DNA from: Planctomycetales bacterium 71-10 | GTDB lineage: Bacteria > Planctomycetota > Planctomycetia > Isosphaerales > Isosphaeraceae | Direction of reading: 5' to 3' | DNA: 64,000 nucleotides | Assembly: GCA_001898385.1 (NCBI GenBank) | Contig: MKTT01000084.1 | Coordinates: 59,332 to 123,331 of the forward strand | Part shown: positions 42,773 through 50,811 of the stretch, piece by piece | Layout: each line of letters begins with the position of its first letter | How positions within the stretch are numbered: position 1 is the first letter of the stretch | The notes under the pieces: generated by a model | The model's database searches: none | Seen by the model: the letters and a program-made list of their open reading frames with translations, nothing else | Told to the model about the DNA's origin: nothing | Translations under genes and position numbers: made by a program

Positions 42773-45103
42773 TCAACCGGCCTCGATCTTCACCCAGTAC
42801 ATCTGGCCGCGGTCGCCGCGGATGCGGAGGTCTTCCAGCATGGGCCGGAACTCCAGCGGCGGTTGGGCCTTGAGGACGGGCTTCCGGTTGACGCGGACCT
42901 CCAGCTTGCGCTTGAAGTCGACGAGATCGGGGCCGGCCCAGACGTCGAGGCGGGTGATCCCGGAGACGGTCACGTCGATGAGGTTGCTCAGGCTGCTGGT
43001 CTTCAGCTTGATCGTCGCCGGGTTCAGGTTCCGGCCTAGGGGGTCGACGGCCTCGGGGGCGGTGGTGCGGCCCTCGGCGAAGGCGCGGACGACGATCCCA
43101 TGGCGGCGGTCGTCGCAGGTCCGCGCGGTCGTGGCGTCGAAGCCGCGCGGATAGGGGTCGCGTCGGCGGGGCTCCATCCAGTCGAAGACGGTCGCGATCT
43201 CCTCCGGGAATTCCTCCAGCCCGCGGTTGTTCAGCTCCATGTAGGTGACGTCCCAGACCTTCAGGATCATCGGCTTCACATAGTTGGTGAAGACGATCTC
43301 ATTGGCGGCCGGGGCGAGGTCGCCCAGGATGCAGAGCAGGGGGAGGCGTTCGTGCTGGCCGAGCGACCGGGGGACGTACTTGCCCGGCAGGCCCGAGATC
43401 ACGGCGACCCCGGCGAACAGGTCGGGATGGCCGAGCCCCACGTCCCACGCCATGTTGCCGCCGGCGAGCTGGCCCGCGAGGAAGACGCGGTCGGCGTCGA
43501 TCGCGTACCGCTTGCGGGCGTCGCGGACGGCCAGCTCGACGGCCGCGTGCTCGTCGGGCGTGTACCGATACTCGGACGTCCCCTCGGTGGCCCGGTACTC
43601 GGGCGCGATGAGGACGTAGCCCCGCCGCGCCGCCTCGTCGCGCCACGCCGCGATCGCGGCCTCCGGCCCGTCCCCCGAATGCAGGACCACGACGGCCGGA
43701 TACGATCGCAGCGGTTGGTATTCGGGCGGGAGCTGTGCGAGGTAGGCCGTGGGGATGGAGTCGTCGGCGTCGACGCGGACCTCGGCCGCCTCGCCCGCGG
43801 GATCGCCGGACGGCCCGCGGAGGGGGGGCGGCATCAGCCGGCAGAGCTTCTGCGCCAGTTCGAGCCGGCGGAGGTTGGGGGCCTCGGGCGGGCCGGGGGG
43901 CCAGTTCAGGGCGTCGAGGTCGGCGAGGATCGCCTCGCGGGCCGCGTCGTCGCCGCTGCGGAGGTAGGACGCGATCAGGTCGCGGGCCGTCCAGAGGACG
44001 TCGGCCTCGACCAGGTGGGGGACGGCGGCGTCGAGGCCGGCGACGAACCCGGACATCGCCAGGGCGAGCTGCGCCTCGTCAGTCGGGCTCGACTCCGCGC
44101 GGGCCCTGCGCCAGGCGGCGAGGCGGTCTCGGGCGACGTCCGGGGCGTCGGCGAGGGCCTTCTGGACCTCGGCGATCCGGCCCTTCCAGGCCGCGTGGAC
44201 GCTCGGCGCGAGCCGCAGCTCCAGGCGGCGCAGGTCGGAGACGGCCGCCTGGTCGTCCCGGCGCTGGTCCTCCTCGCGGCGCAACTGCTCGCGGGCCTCG
44301 ACCTGGATGTCGGTGCCGATCTCCGGGTCGTCGAACGTCTTGAGGAGGTCGGCCGCGGCCTTGAATCGCTTGGCGCGGCGGAAGACGTCGACGTCCGAGC
44401 GCCGCTGGGTGGCCTCGGCCTGGATGATGAACTGGCGGGCGTTGGCGGCGCGCTCGGCGAGGTCTCCCTCAGGGAAGTCCTTGATGAGCTTGTCCAGCTC
44501 GGTGCGGGCCTCGGCGTACCAGCCGGCCCCCATCATGTAGCGGACGACCCGCTCGCGCTCGTTCTGGTTCCCCTGCTCGACCTTGTGCAGCAGGCTGAGG
44601 AGCACCTCGCGCGGCACGCCGCGGGTCGCGACCTGGCCCTTCCAGAAGCCGTCGACGCCCCGGAACCGGACGACGTTCGGCCCGATCTCGTTGATCGCCT
44701 GCTCCATCGCGATCGGCTTCGCGGAACGCCCGTAGAACTGGAACTTGCGCCGGCCCTTCTCGTCCCAGGGCTCCGCCGCGACGCCCACGACTTCCTTGGG
44801 CATGAGGCCGGTGTGGACGGTCATCGGCTGGACGAGCGAGAACTTCTCACCGGTGCGCAGCGAGTTGTCGGCGATCACGCGCTCGACCTTGGAATCGCGG
44901 ACGACGATCTTCTTGAGGCCGTCCCAGAGGTAGAGCAGGGTGTTGTTGTCGCGGTCGGGCGCGGCGATGGTCCGGTAGGTGACGCCGTTCTTCATCACGA
45001 CGGTGTCGCCCCGGACGCCCAAGGCGAGCGTCGAGGTCGCCGCGAGGCCCGCCAGGGCGCGGGCGAGCCGGCCCCGCGAGCGGGATCGCATCGAGTCTTG
45101 CAT
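42773..45103 (-). CDS. Exported alpha/beta-hydrolase-like protein with degenerate nucleophile
   Basis: The 776-residue product has a signal peptide (about 1-32), a beta-rich N-terminal part (KNGVTYRTIAAPDRD), a long helical region with HEAT/TPR-like repeats (about 140-380) and a C-terminal alpha/beta-hydrolase domain (about 455-660) with YPAVVVLHSGDGPEAA, RGYVLIAPEYRA and the would-be nucleophile elbow VFLAGQLAGGNMAWDV. The GxSxG Ser is replaced by Leu (GQLAG), so ordinary serine hydrolysis is unlikely. The last 100 residues form another beta domain. The ATG at 45103 has GGAG five bases upstream. It is likely periplasmic; no partner is obvious. Confidence 0.8.
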   Translation of the reverse strand: MQDSMRSRSRGRLARALAGLAATSTLALGVRGDTVVMKNGVTYRTIAAPDRDNNTLLYLWDGLKKIVVRDSKVERVIADNSLRTGEKFSLVQPMTVHTGLMPKEVVGVAAEPWDEKGRRKFQFYGRSAKPIAMEQAINEIGPNVVRFRGVDGFWKGQVATRGVPREVLLSLLHKVEQGNQNERERVVRYMMGAGWYAEARTELDKLIKDFPEGDLAERAANARQFIIQAEATQRRSDVDVFRRAKRFKAAADLLKTFDDPEIGTDIQVEAREQLRREEDQRRDDQAAVSDLRRLELRLAPSVHAAWKGRIAEVQKALADAPDVARDRLAAWRRARAESSPTDEAQLALAMSGFVAGLDAAVPHLVEADVLWTARDLIASYLRSGDDAAREAILADLDALNWPPGPPEAPNLRRLELAQKLCRLMPPPLRGPSGDPAGEAAEVRVDADDSIPTAYLAQLPPEYQPLRSYPAVVVLHSGDGPEAAIAAWRDEAARRGYVLIAPEYRATEGTSEYRYTPDEHAAVELAVRDARKRYAIDADRVFLAGQLAGGNMAWDVGLGHPDLFAGVAVISGLPGKYVPRSLGQHERLPLLCILGDLAPAANEIVFTNYVKPMILKVWDVTYMELNNRGLEEFPEEIATVFDWMEPRRRDPYPRGFDATTARTCDDRRHGIVVRAFAEGRTTAPEAVDPLGRNLNPATIKLKTSSLSNLIDVTVSGITRLDVWAGPDLVDFKRKLEVRVNRKPVLKAQPPLEFRPMLEDLRIRGDRGQMYWVKIEAG

Positions 45104-45207
45104 CAAGCTCCGCCGCCTCCGTGAGCTGGGTCGGGCCGTTCCGAGCGTGACCTGCATGCGCCGCGGCGCGGCGCGCTCCCTCGACCGCAATCATACCCGA
45201 CCGTCGA

Positions 45208-45229
45208 CGGCGGGGTCGCGACCCCGCCG
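45208..45229. promoter_or_regulatory. 22 bp perfect palindrome, candidate operator
   Basis: CGGCGGGGTCG followed directly by CGACCCCGCCG forms a perfect palindrome without a spacer. It lies 105 bases upstream of the alpha/beta-hydrolase-like gene and 74 bases upstream of the zinc-ribbon gene, in a divergent promoter region. A dimeric repressor site is a reasonable guess; no regulator is encoded next to it. Confidence 0.4.
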
Positions 45230-45302
45230 GATCGAGGCCGCCGGTGCTCGCGATCGTGGCGGTTGTCTAGACGCACGAGGATCGCCGGTTATTCTGGTAG
45301 GC

Positions 45303-45710
45303 ATGTCCGACGAGCCGATCAAGTTCCGTTGCTACCGCTGCGGCAAGCTGCTGGGGGCGCCCTCGCGCCGGGTGGGGGCCGTCGTCGCCTGCCCGCAATG
45401 CCGGACCGAGATCCAGGTCCCGGCCCCGACGGCCGACGACCCCCAGCCCCCCGAGCTGGCCTTTTTGGGCTCGGAGGAGGTTGCCGTCGAGCCCGACTTC
45501 TCCGCGATCCTCGCGCCGGCCGGCGACGCCTACGTCCCGCCGATCCGCATCGAAGCCTCGGGCCACGTCGCGACGCCGACGCCCACCCCCCGCGCGCCGG
45601 ACGTCGTCCTGCCGCCCGGCGTGGTGATGGCCTGGTCGCTGCTCGTGCTTGCCGCGATCCCGCTGGCGTTCGTCGCCGGCTTGCTCCTGGGCCACTTCGT
45701 CTGGAAGTGA
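45303..45710 (+). CDS. Zinc-ribbon membrane protein
   Basis: The 135-residue protein has an N-terminal zinc ribbon (about 9-34) with CYRCGKLLGAPSRRVG and CPQC, like those that begin many planctomycete signalling proteins, and a C-terminal transmembrane helix (about 112-132, AWSLLVLAAIPLAFVAGLLL). The middle is Pro-rich and probably disordered. It probably sits in the cytoplasmic membrane with the ribbon inside. No family or function is recognised. Confidence 0.75.
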   Translation: MSDEPIKFRCYRCGKLLGAPSRRVGAVVACPQCRTEIQVPAPTADDPQPPELAFLGSEEVAVEPDFSAILAPAGDAYVPPIRIEASGHVATPTPTPRAPDVVLPPGVVMAWSLLVLAAIPLAFVAGLLLGHFVWK

Positions 45711-45714
45711 CCCT

Positions 45715-45953
45715 GACCGTCACGGATTTTGGGGGCTGCGACGACGACGGTCTTCCCCCCTCGCGGGGGAAGACAGACCGCGAAGCGGTCAGATGAGGGG
45801 GTCGCGAAGCGCGGGCGGTGCCGCGCTTCGAAGGCTCGTCCGACCGCCTCGGGATCTCGACGGCCTTCTGGCGCGTCCTCCCCCTCATCCGGCCCTGCGG
45901 GCCACCTTCCCCCGCCAGGGGGGATGATGGCCCCCCACAAATCCGTGACGGTC
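45715..45953. repeat. Inverted-repeat element sharing the core of the MITE-like element
   Basis: Outer imperfect arms starting GACCGTCACGGATTT (45715-45735) pair with the end AAATCCGTGACGGTC (45932-45953). Inside are the same core blocks as in the 40172-40429 element: GTCTTCCCC hairpin (about 45750-45774), GATGAGGGGG (45792-45801) with CCCCCTCATC (45880-45889), then GGCCCTGCGGGCC. The outer arms differ from that element. It fills almost all of the space between the convergent zinc-ribbon and methyltransferase genes. Confidence 0.8.
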
Positions 45954-45965
45954 GGAAACGACCGA

Positions 45966-46778
45966 TCAGGGCCGCCGCAGGACGGCGAGCAGCGACGTCC
46001 CCCACGGGAAGCGGACGCGATGGCCGAACGGCGTTTCGAGCCCGAAGACCCCGGCGAGGAGCGAATTGACCGGGGCCGGCGGGATCGCGTGCATCTTCTC
46101 GGCGAGCGCCCGCCGTTCCTCCTCGGTCGCGTCCAGGACCCGGCGCGAGGAGGCCGCCCGGCTGAGGAGCAGCAGCGGGCTCAGGAAGAACATGAAGTAG
46201 CGGGCGTCGATCACCTCGAAGCCGCAGCCCTCGGCCAGCCTGGCCAGCTCGTCGCGGTGGTATCGCCGCTGATGGCGGGCGAATTCGTCGTTCCAGCTCC
46301 AGAACTGACGGAGGGCGGGGACGGTGACGAACAGCACGCCGCCGGGGGCGAGCGCCCGATGCACCTGGCGCAGGGCCTCGGCGTGGTCGGGGATGTGCTC
46401 GATGACGTCGAGCAGGAAGGCCGAGTTCCACCGGCCCGACCAGGGGAGGTCCAGCAGGTCGACGCAGTGCCGCGAGACTCCCGCCGGCAGGGCGTCGGCC
46501 GCGAGGTCGAGGGCCGCCTGCGACGAATCGGCCAGCGCCAGCTCCTCGATCGGGAAGCCGGCGGACTTCGCCAGGTAATCCACCCAGCCGCCGCAGCCGC
46601 CGCCGAGGTCGACGGCGCGCGCGGGCCTCGGCGCGTGGCGACGGACGGCGTGCAGCAGGAAGCGATGCCGGCCGCGATACCAGAAGTGGCCGCCCTGCAT
46701 GCGACGGAGCATGGCGAACTCGCGGCTGTCGTATTCCTCGTCGCGATGGACGACTTCGGCCCGGACGTCAGTCGACAT
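45966..46778 (-). CDS. Class I SAM-dependent methyltransferase
   Basis: The 270-residue protein has the SAM motif RAVDLGGGCGGWVDYLA (about 54-70), ALADSSQAALDLA and the post-I motif FLLDVIEHIPDHAEAL, typical of the methyltransferase 11/12 group with an N-terminal helical cap (REFAMLRRMQGGHFWYRGRH). It is the last gene of the amino-sugar operon, overlapping the GT2 gene by 11 bases. A sugar or polyprenyl-linked saccharide substrate would fit the context; this is inferred. Confidence 0.85.
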   Translation of the reverse strand: MSTDVRAEVVHRDEEYDSREFAMLRRMQGGHFWYRGRHRFLLHAVRRHAPRPARAVDLGGGCGGWVDYLAKSAGFPIEELALADSSQAALDLAADALPAGVSRHCVDLLDLPWSGRWNSAFLLDVIEHIPDHAEALRQVHRALAPGGVLFVTVPALRQFWSWNDEFARHQRRYHRDELARLAEGCGFEVIDARYFMFFLSPLLLLSRAASSRRVLDATEEERRALAEKMHAIPPAPVNSLLAGVFGLETPFGHRVRFPWGTSLLAVLRRP

Positions 46779-47799
46779 GCGATCGCTCCGTCGTCGCCGC
46801 GTGGGCCCGCGCGTCCGTCGCGTGGCCGCGGTCGAGCCGGACGGACCGCCCGACCGGGCCGGCCCCGGCGTCGCCGCCCGATTCCTCGCGCACGCGGTAT
46901 TGCGGCTTGCGGTTCACGTTCAGGTGGAGGCGGCCCAGGTACTCGCCGATGATCCCCAGCCCCAGCAGTTGCGTCCCGCCGATCATCAGGATGGCGATGA
47001 TCGTCGAGGCGTACCCCGGCACCACGATCTCCGACGCCAGCGCGCAGCCGAGGTAATACAACGCCAGAGCGAACCCGACCGCCGAGACGAGCAGGCCGCA
47101 GGCCGAGACGACCTGGAGCGGGACCAGCGAGAAGTTCGTGAACAGGTTCAGCGCCAGCACCAGCAGCTTGCGGACGTCGTAGCCCGATCGGCCCTCGCGG
47201 CGGGGCTCGTGCGCGACGGGCGTCTGGCCGATCCGGCGGGTGTTCCACGCCAGCAGGCCGTCGACGAACGTGTAGTTGAGGTCGTACTCCAGGATCGCCT
47301 CCAGCAGCGGCCGGCGCATCGCGCGGAAGGAGGCGACGGTCACGTCGTTGCCGAAGACGGCGCGGTAGAAGACGTTCACCAGCCTCGACCCGGCGTTGCG
47401 CCAGGAGGCGTGGCGCTTGGACTCGTACAGGCCGTAGACGAGGTCCAGGTCGCGCGTGCGGAGGGCGTCCAGGAGCTTGGGTATCTCCTCGGGCGGGTTC
47501 TGGAGGTCGTCGTCCATCGTCACGACGACGTCGCCGCGGGCGCGCCGGAACCCGCACATGAGCGCGTTGTGCTGGCCGTAGTTGCGCATGAGCTGCACGA
47601 TCGTCACGCGGCCCGGCCGCTCGTCGCGGATCGCGCGGAGGACGTCCCACGATCCGTCGGCGCCGCCGTCCTCGACGAAGACCATCTCGCCGCGCAGCCC
47701 GCGGGCGTCGAGCACGGCGAAGGTCCGATCGGCCAGCGCGCGGAGCGTCGCCTCCGAGTTGTAGACCGGGACGACCACGGAGACGTCGACGTTCGCCAT
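46768..47799 (-). CDS. Polyprenyl-phosphate glycosyltransferase, GT2 family (ArnC/GtrB-like)
   Basis: The 343-residue protein has the GT2 opening VSVVVPVYNSEATL, the donor loop FVEDGGADGSWD, VVVTMDDDLQNPPEEIP, and two C-terminal transmembrane helices (about 215-240 and 255-280) with IGGTQLLGLGIIGEYLGR. These are marks of ArnC/GtrB/DPM1-type enzymes that move a sugar from a nucleotide to undecaprenyl phosphate at the cytoplasmic face of the membrane. Placement after WecE, WecD and Nudix genes suggests its donor could be an N-acetylated amino sugar. A long tail (about 290-343) is rich in Arg, Gly and Ala. Confidence 0.9.
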   Translation of the reverse strand: MANVDVSVVVPVYNSEATLRALADRTFAVLDARGLRGEMVFVEDGGADGSWDVLRAIRDERPGRVTIVQLMRNYGQHNALMCGFRRARGDVVVTMDDDLQNPPEEIPKLLDALRTRDLDLVYGLYESKRHASWRNAGSRLVNVFYRAVFGNDVTVASFRAMRRPLLEAILEYDLNYTFVDGLLAWNTRRIGQTPVAHEPRREGRSGYDVRKLLVLALNLFTNFSLVPLQVVSACGLLVSAVGFALALYYLGCALASEIVVPGYASTIIAILMIGGTQLLGLGIIGEYLGRLHLNVNRKPQYRVREESGGDAGAGPVGRSVRLDRGHATDARAHAATTERSHVD

Positions 47800-47832
47800 C
47801 GCGACACCTTGGGAAGGGACCTGGGCGCGGGC

Positions 47833-48393
47833 TCAGGCCCGCAGCGACAGCAAGTATTGATACAGCGGGGCGGCGTGCAGCGCCTGGAGGACGCCGCCCA
47901 ACGCGAGGATGGCCCGAAGCTCATCCGCGCCGACGACGCGGACCCGGATCTCCTCCGTCTCCTCAAGGCTCGGCTCGCGCTCCCAGGCCACGCCTTTCGC
48001 GAGGAACGTGTGGCTGAGGTTCGCGTGCGTGCCGGGGTTGGCCGAGAGGGTCGCCAGCCGCGCCCACTCGCCGCCGCCGTAGCCGGTCTCCTCCAGAAGC
48101 TCGCGCCGGGCGGATTGCTCAAGGTCGGCGTCGGTCGCGTCGCAGATCCCGGCCGGCAGTTCGTAATGCACGGCGCGCGAGCCGTGGCGGTACTGGCGGA
48201 TCAGCACGATCCGGCCGTCGCGGGTCACGGGGAGGACGTTCACCCAGTCGGGGTATTCGAAGATGTTGTAGTCCTCGATGATCGCGCCGCCGGGCAGCCG
48301 GACGCGGTCCTGGCGGACGGTCAGCCAGGGCCGACGGACCAGGTATTGCGACTCCAGCACGTCCCAGGGTCGGGGATCTGCATCGTCGTGCAT
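47833..48393 (-). CDS. Nudix hydrolase (ADP-ribose pyrophosphatase-like)
   Basis: The 186-residue protein has a Nudix fold with a slightly altered Nudix box (about 83-106): LPAGICDATDADLEQSARRE then LLEETGYG, one residue longer than canonical and with Asp replacing the first Glu, but with the catalytic REELLEETG-type core kept. The YELPAG lead-in resembles ADP-ribose or nucleotide-sugar pyrophosphatases. It is in the middle of the amino-sugar operon with 18-33 base gaps, so it may clear a nucleotide sugar or hydrolyse a by-product. Confidence 0.88.
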   Translation of the reverse strand: MHDDADPRPWDVLESQYLVRRPWLTVRQDRVRLPGGAIIEDYNIFEYPDWVNVLPVTRDGRIVLIRQYRHGSRAVHYELPAGICDATDADLEQSARRELLEETGYGGGEWARLATLSANPGTHANLSHTFLAKGVAWEREPSLEETEEIRVRVVGADELRAILALGGVLQALHAAPLYQYLLSLRA

Positions 48394-48411
48394 CGTCTTC
48401 CGGTCCTCCCG

Positions 48412-49452
48412 TCAGCCGCGAGGCCGGAAGTGGTAGATCGTCTCGAACGACGACGGATAGTAGCCGCAGGCCCGGTACAGGCCGCAGGCCGGGCCGTTGG
48501 CGACCTGCGTCGCCACGTCCACCCGCATCACGTCGCGATCGCGGAGCCAGTCGTGGCAGCGCGCCATGGTCGCTCGGCCGACGCCCCGCCGCCGGGCCCG
48601 TTCGCTCACCGCGACGAGGCCGATCGTCGCCGCATCGCCCTTCACGGCGACCGTCGCCAGGCCCAGCGGGACGCCCTGGACGTCGCGATCCTCGGCGACG
48701 AACACGGCGTCGGCCGACTCGTGCCGGCAACTGCGCCCGATCCAGATCGCGTACAGCCGGCGGAACGCCTCGTGCGGGATGCGCGGGTCGACCGCGAACC
48801 GCGAGAACGCCCCGGCCTCCACGGCGAGTTCGACCAGCACGGGGGATGCAGGACCGGCGGGGCGATCGACCACGATCAGGTCGCCAGGGCCATCGTCCTT
48901 CTCCCCTTGAGGGAGAAGGCGGCCCGGAGAGCAAGAGTGTTCGGCGCAACTTGTATGGGGAAGGGGCCGAGACGAGCCCGAAGTCCCCTCTCCCGCCGGG
49001 AGAGGGTGGCCCGAAGGGCCGGGTGAGGGTCGTCGGGTCGGCTGAGATAGCCTAGGTCCCGCGGGCTCGCGCGCCGACACGCCCTCCGCGCTCCCGCGAC
49101 CCTCACCCGCCGCTGCGCGGCTGCCCTCTCCCGGCGGGGGAGGGGACGTCCCACCTTCTCCCTCAAGGGGAGAAGGATGCTCGTCTTCGGCTCGCCTCAG
49201 CTCCGCGGAGTAGACCACGCGGTCGTCGACCTTGAGGCCGTCGAAGCGGCGCAGCAACTCGTCCGGGATCGCGAGGCCCGGCGGGGTGAAGGCGTAGACC
49301 AGTTCGAGGCCGTCGTCCGCGGCGCGGGCGAGGGCGTCGGCGAGCGCGTCCGCATCATCCCCGCGCGCGACGATGCGGCCGACGGGCAGGCCGAAGTGGG
49401 CCGAGTCCCAGGCGAGGCGTTCGACGGTCAGGCCGCGGGCCGCTGTCGGCAT
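48412..49452 (-). CDS. WecD/RffC-like dTDP-amino-sugar N-acetyltransferase interrupted by an in-frame repeat element
   Basis: The 346-residue product has a WecD-like N-lobe (about 1-90, LTVERLAWDSAHFGLPVGRI, cf. WecD's WDSDFFG-type opening) and a GNAT core (about 205-346) with the acetyl-CoA motif RARRRGVGRATMARC and VANGPACGLYRACGYYPSSF. Between them residues about 93-186 are encoded by a 280-base nested palindrome (PSPLEGEGGTSPPPPGEG and so on), a Pro/Gly/Ser/Glu-rich low-complexity insert. Without it the size (about 250) would match WecD (about 225). The frame stays open throughout. It overlaps the WecE gene by 25 bases. Whether the protein is active is unknown. Likely reaction: acetyl transfer to dTDP-4-amino-4,6-dideoxygalactose. 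Confidence 0.8.
   Translation of the reverse strand: MPTAARGLTVERLAWDSAHFGLPVGRIVARGDDADALADALARAADDGLELVYAFTPPGLAIPDELLRRFDGLKVDDRVVYSAELRRAEDEHPSPLEGEGGTSPPPPGEGSRAAAGEGRGSAEGVSAREPAGPRLSQPTRRPSPGPSGHPLPAGEGTSGSSRPLPHTSCAEHSCSPGRLLPQGEKDDGPGDLIVVDRPAGPASPVLVELAVEAGAFSRFAVDPRIPHEAFRRLYAIWIGRSCRHESADAVFVAEDRDVQGVPLGLATVAVKGDAATIGLVAVSERARRRGVGRATMARCHDWLRDRDVMRVDVATQVANGPACGLYRACGYYPSSFETIYHFRPRG
48897..49176. repeat. 280 bp nested palindromic element inside a coding region
   Basis: The outermost 23 bp arms (48897-48919 and 49154-49176; core TTCTCCCCTTGAGGGAGAA) are exact reverse complements. Inner blocks CCCTCTCCCGCCGGGAGAGGG, GGTGAGGGTC and their partners GACCCTCACC and CTCTCCCGGCGGG are partly complementary. 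The repeat is translated as part of the acetyltransferase gene. Its CTCTCCC/GGGAGAG and GGGTGAGGG blocks resemble extragenic palindromes known from other bacteria. Confidence 0.85.
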
Positions 49453-50624
49453 TGTCGGAAATACCCCTCGATCTGGTCGACGACGCGGTCCTGCTCCTCG
49501 ACGGTCATCTCGTGGAAGAGGGGGAGCCGGAGGAGGCGGCGGCTGACGTCCTCGGTGACGGGGAGGTCGCCGTCCTGATAACCGAACGTCCGGCCCATCG
49601 GCGAGGTGTGCAGCGGGACGTAGTGGAACACCGCCAGCACGCCCCGGCCCCGCAGGTGCGTCGCGAGAGCGTCGCGGGTCGCCTCGTCGGGCAGGAGGAT
49701 GTAGAAGAGGTGGTGGTTGCTCCGGCAGTCCTCGGGCGTGCGCGGCAGGCGGAGCCGGCCGGCGGCCTCCAGGGGGGCCAGGCGCGTCAGGTATTCCTCG
49801 AACTTCGACCGCCGCGAGGCGTTGATGACCGGGGTCATCTCCAGTTGCGCGTAGAGGAAGGCCGAGCAGATTTCGCTGGGGACGTAGCTGGAGCCGATAT
49901 CCACCCAGGTATATTTGTCGACCTGGCCGCGGAAGAACTGGCGGCGGTTGGTCCCCTTGTCGCGGAGGATCTCGGCGCGTTCGAGCAGGGAGGGGTCGTT
50001 GATGCAGAGCGCGCCCCCCTCGCCGCAGATGAAGTTCTTGGTCTCGTGGAAGCTGAAGGCCCCCAGGTCGCCGATCGAGCCGAGCGCCCGGCCGCGATAC
50101 GAGGCGTCGACCCCCTGCGCCGCGTCCTCGACCACGCGCAGGCCGCGGCGGCGGGCGATCTCCAGGATCGGATCCATGGCGCAGCTCACGCCCGCGTAAT
50201 GGACGGGGAAGACGGCCCGGGTCCGATCGGTCACGGCGGCCTCGACGAGCGATTCGTCCAGGTTGAGCGTGTCCTCGCGGACGTCGACGAAGACCGGCCT
50301 CGCGCCCAGCCGGGCGACGGCGTTGGCGGTGGAGACGAAGGTGAACGAGGGCATGATCACCTCGTCGCCCGGCCCCAGGTCGCAGAGCATCGCGGCCATC
50401 TCCAGGGCGGCGGTGCAGGAGGGGGTGAGCAGGACGTGGGGGACGTCGAACCGCTCCTCCATCCAGCGCGCGCACAGGCGGGTGAACTCGCCGTCGCCGG
50501 CGATGTTCCCCTGGGTGACGGCCTTCGCGATGTAGAACAGCTCCTTGCCGGCGATGAAGGGCCGGTTGAAGGGGACCGCGATCGGGACGTGGCCCTCGGC
50601 CTCGTCGTGGTTGCTCCTCGCCAT
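49428..50624 (-). CDS. wecE: dTDP-4-amino-4,6-dideoxygalactose transaminase (WecE/RffA family)
   Basis: The 398-residue PLP enzyme matches WecE closely: VPFNRPFIAGKELFYI, LLTPSCTAALEMAAML, GDEVIMPSFTFVSTANA, VFPVHYAGVSCAMD, VVEDAAQG (Asp167 contacts the PLP nitrogen), the Schiff-base Lys196 in SFHETKNF, and KGTNRRQFFRGQVDKYTW. WecE makes dTDP-4-amino-4,6-dideoxygalactose from dTDP-4-keto-6-deoxyglucose with glutamate, a step towards Fuc4NAc. It is the first gene of a five-gene minus-strand operon (WecE, WecD-like, Nudix, GT2, methyltransferase). Upstream in-frame sequence before the ATG at 50624 is antisense to the region upstream of the sirtuin. Confidence 0.93.
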   Translation of the reverse strand: MARSNHDEAEGHVPIAVPFNRPFIAGKELFYIAKAVTQGNIAGDGEFTRLCARWMEERFDVPHVLLTPSCTAALEMAAMLCDLGPGDEVIMPSFTFVSTANAVARLGARPVFVDVREDTLNLDESLVEAAVTDRTRAVFPVHYAGVSCAMDPILEIARRRGLRVVEDAAQGVDASYRGRALGSIGDLGAFSFHETKNFICGEGGALCINDPSLLERAEILRDKGTNRRQFFRGQVDKYTWVDIGSSYVPSEICSAFLYAQLEMTPVINASRRSKFEEYLTRLAPLEAAGRLRLPRTPEDCRSNHHLFYILLPDEATRDALATHLRGRGVLAVFHYVPLHTSPMGRTFGYQDGDLPVTEDVSRRLLRLPLFHEMTVEEQDRVVDQIEGYFRQCRQRPAA

Positions 50625-50811
50625 TCCGCCTCCCCGCCGTGAGGGCCGCCGGGGCGGCCGTGACCAGCGCCGGAATGTAGGCCGAGGGGGCGGGGGCGTC
50701 AAGGCGAGTCGCCCCCCGCGGTCTGGCGAAAGGGGCCGTCGGCGCGTCATACTGGATCGCACCCGACACCCCGACCGAAGGCCGCCGCGCGCGGCCCCCG
50801 CGAGGCCGAGC

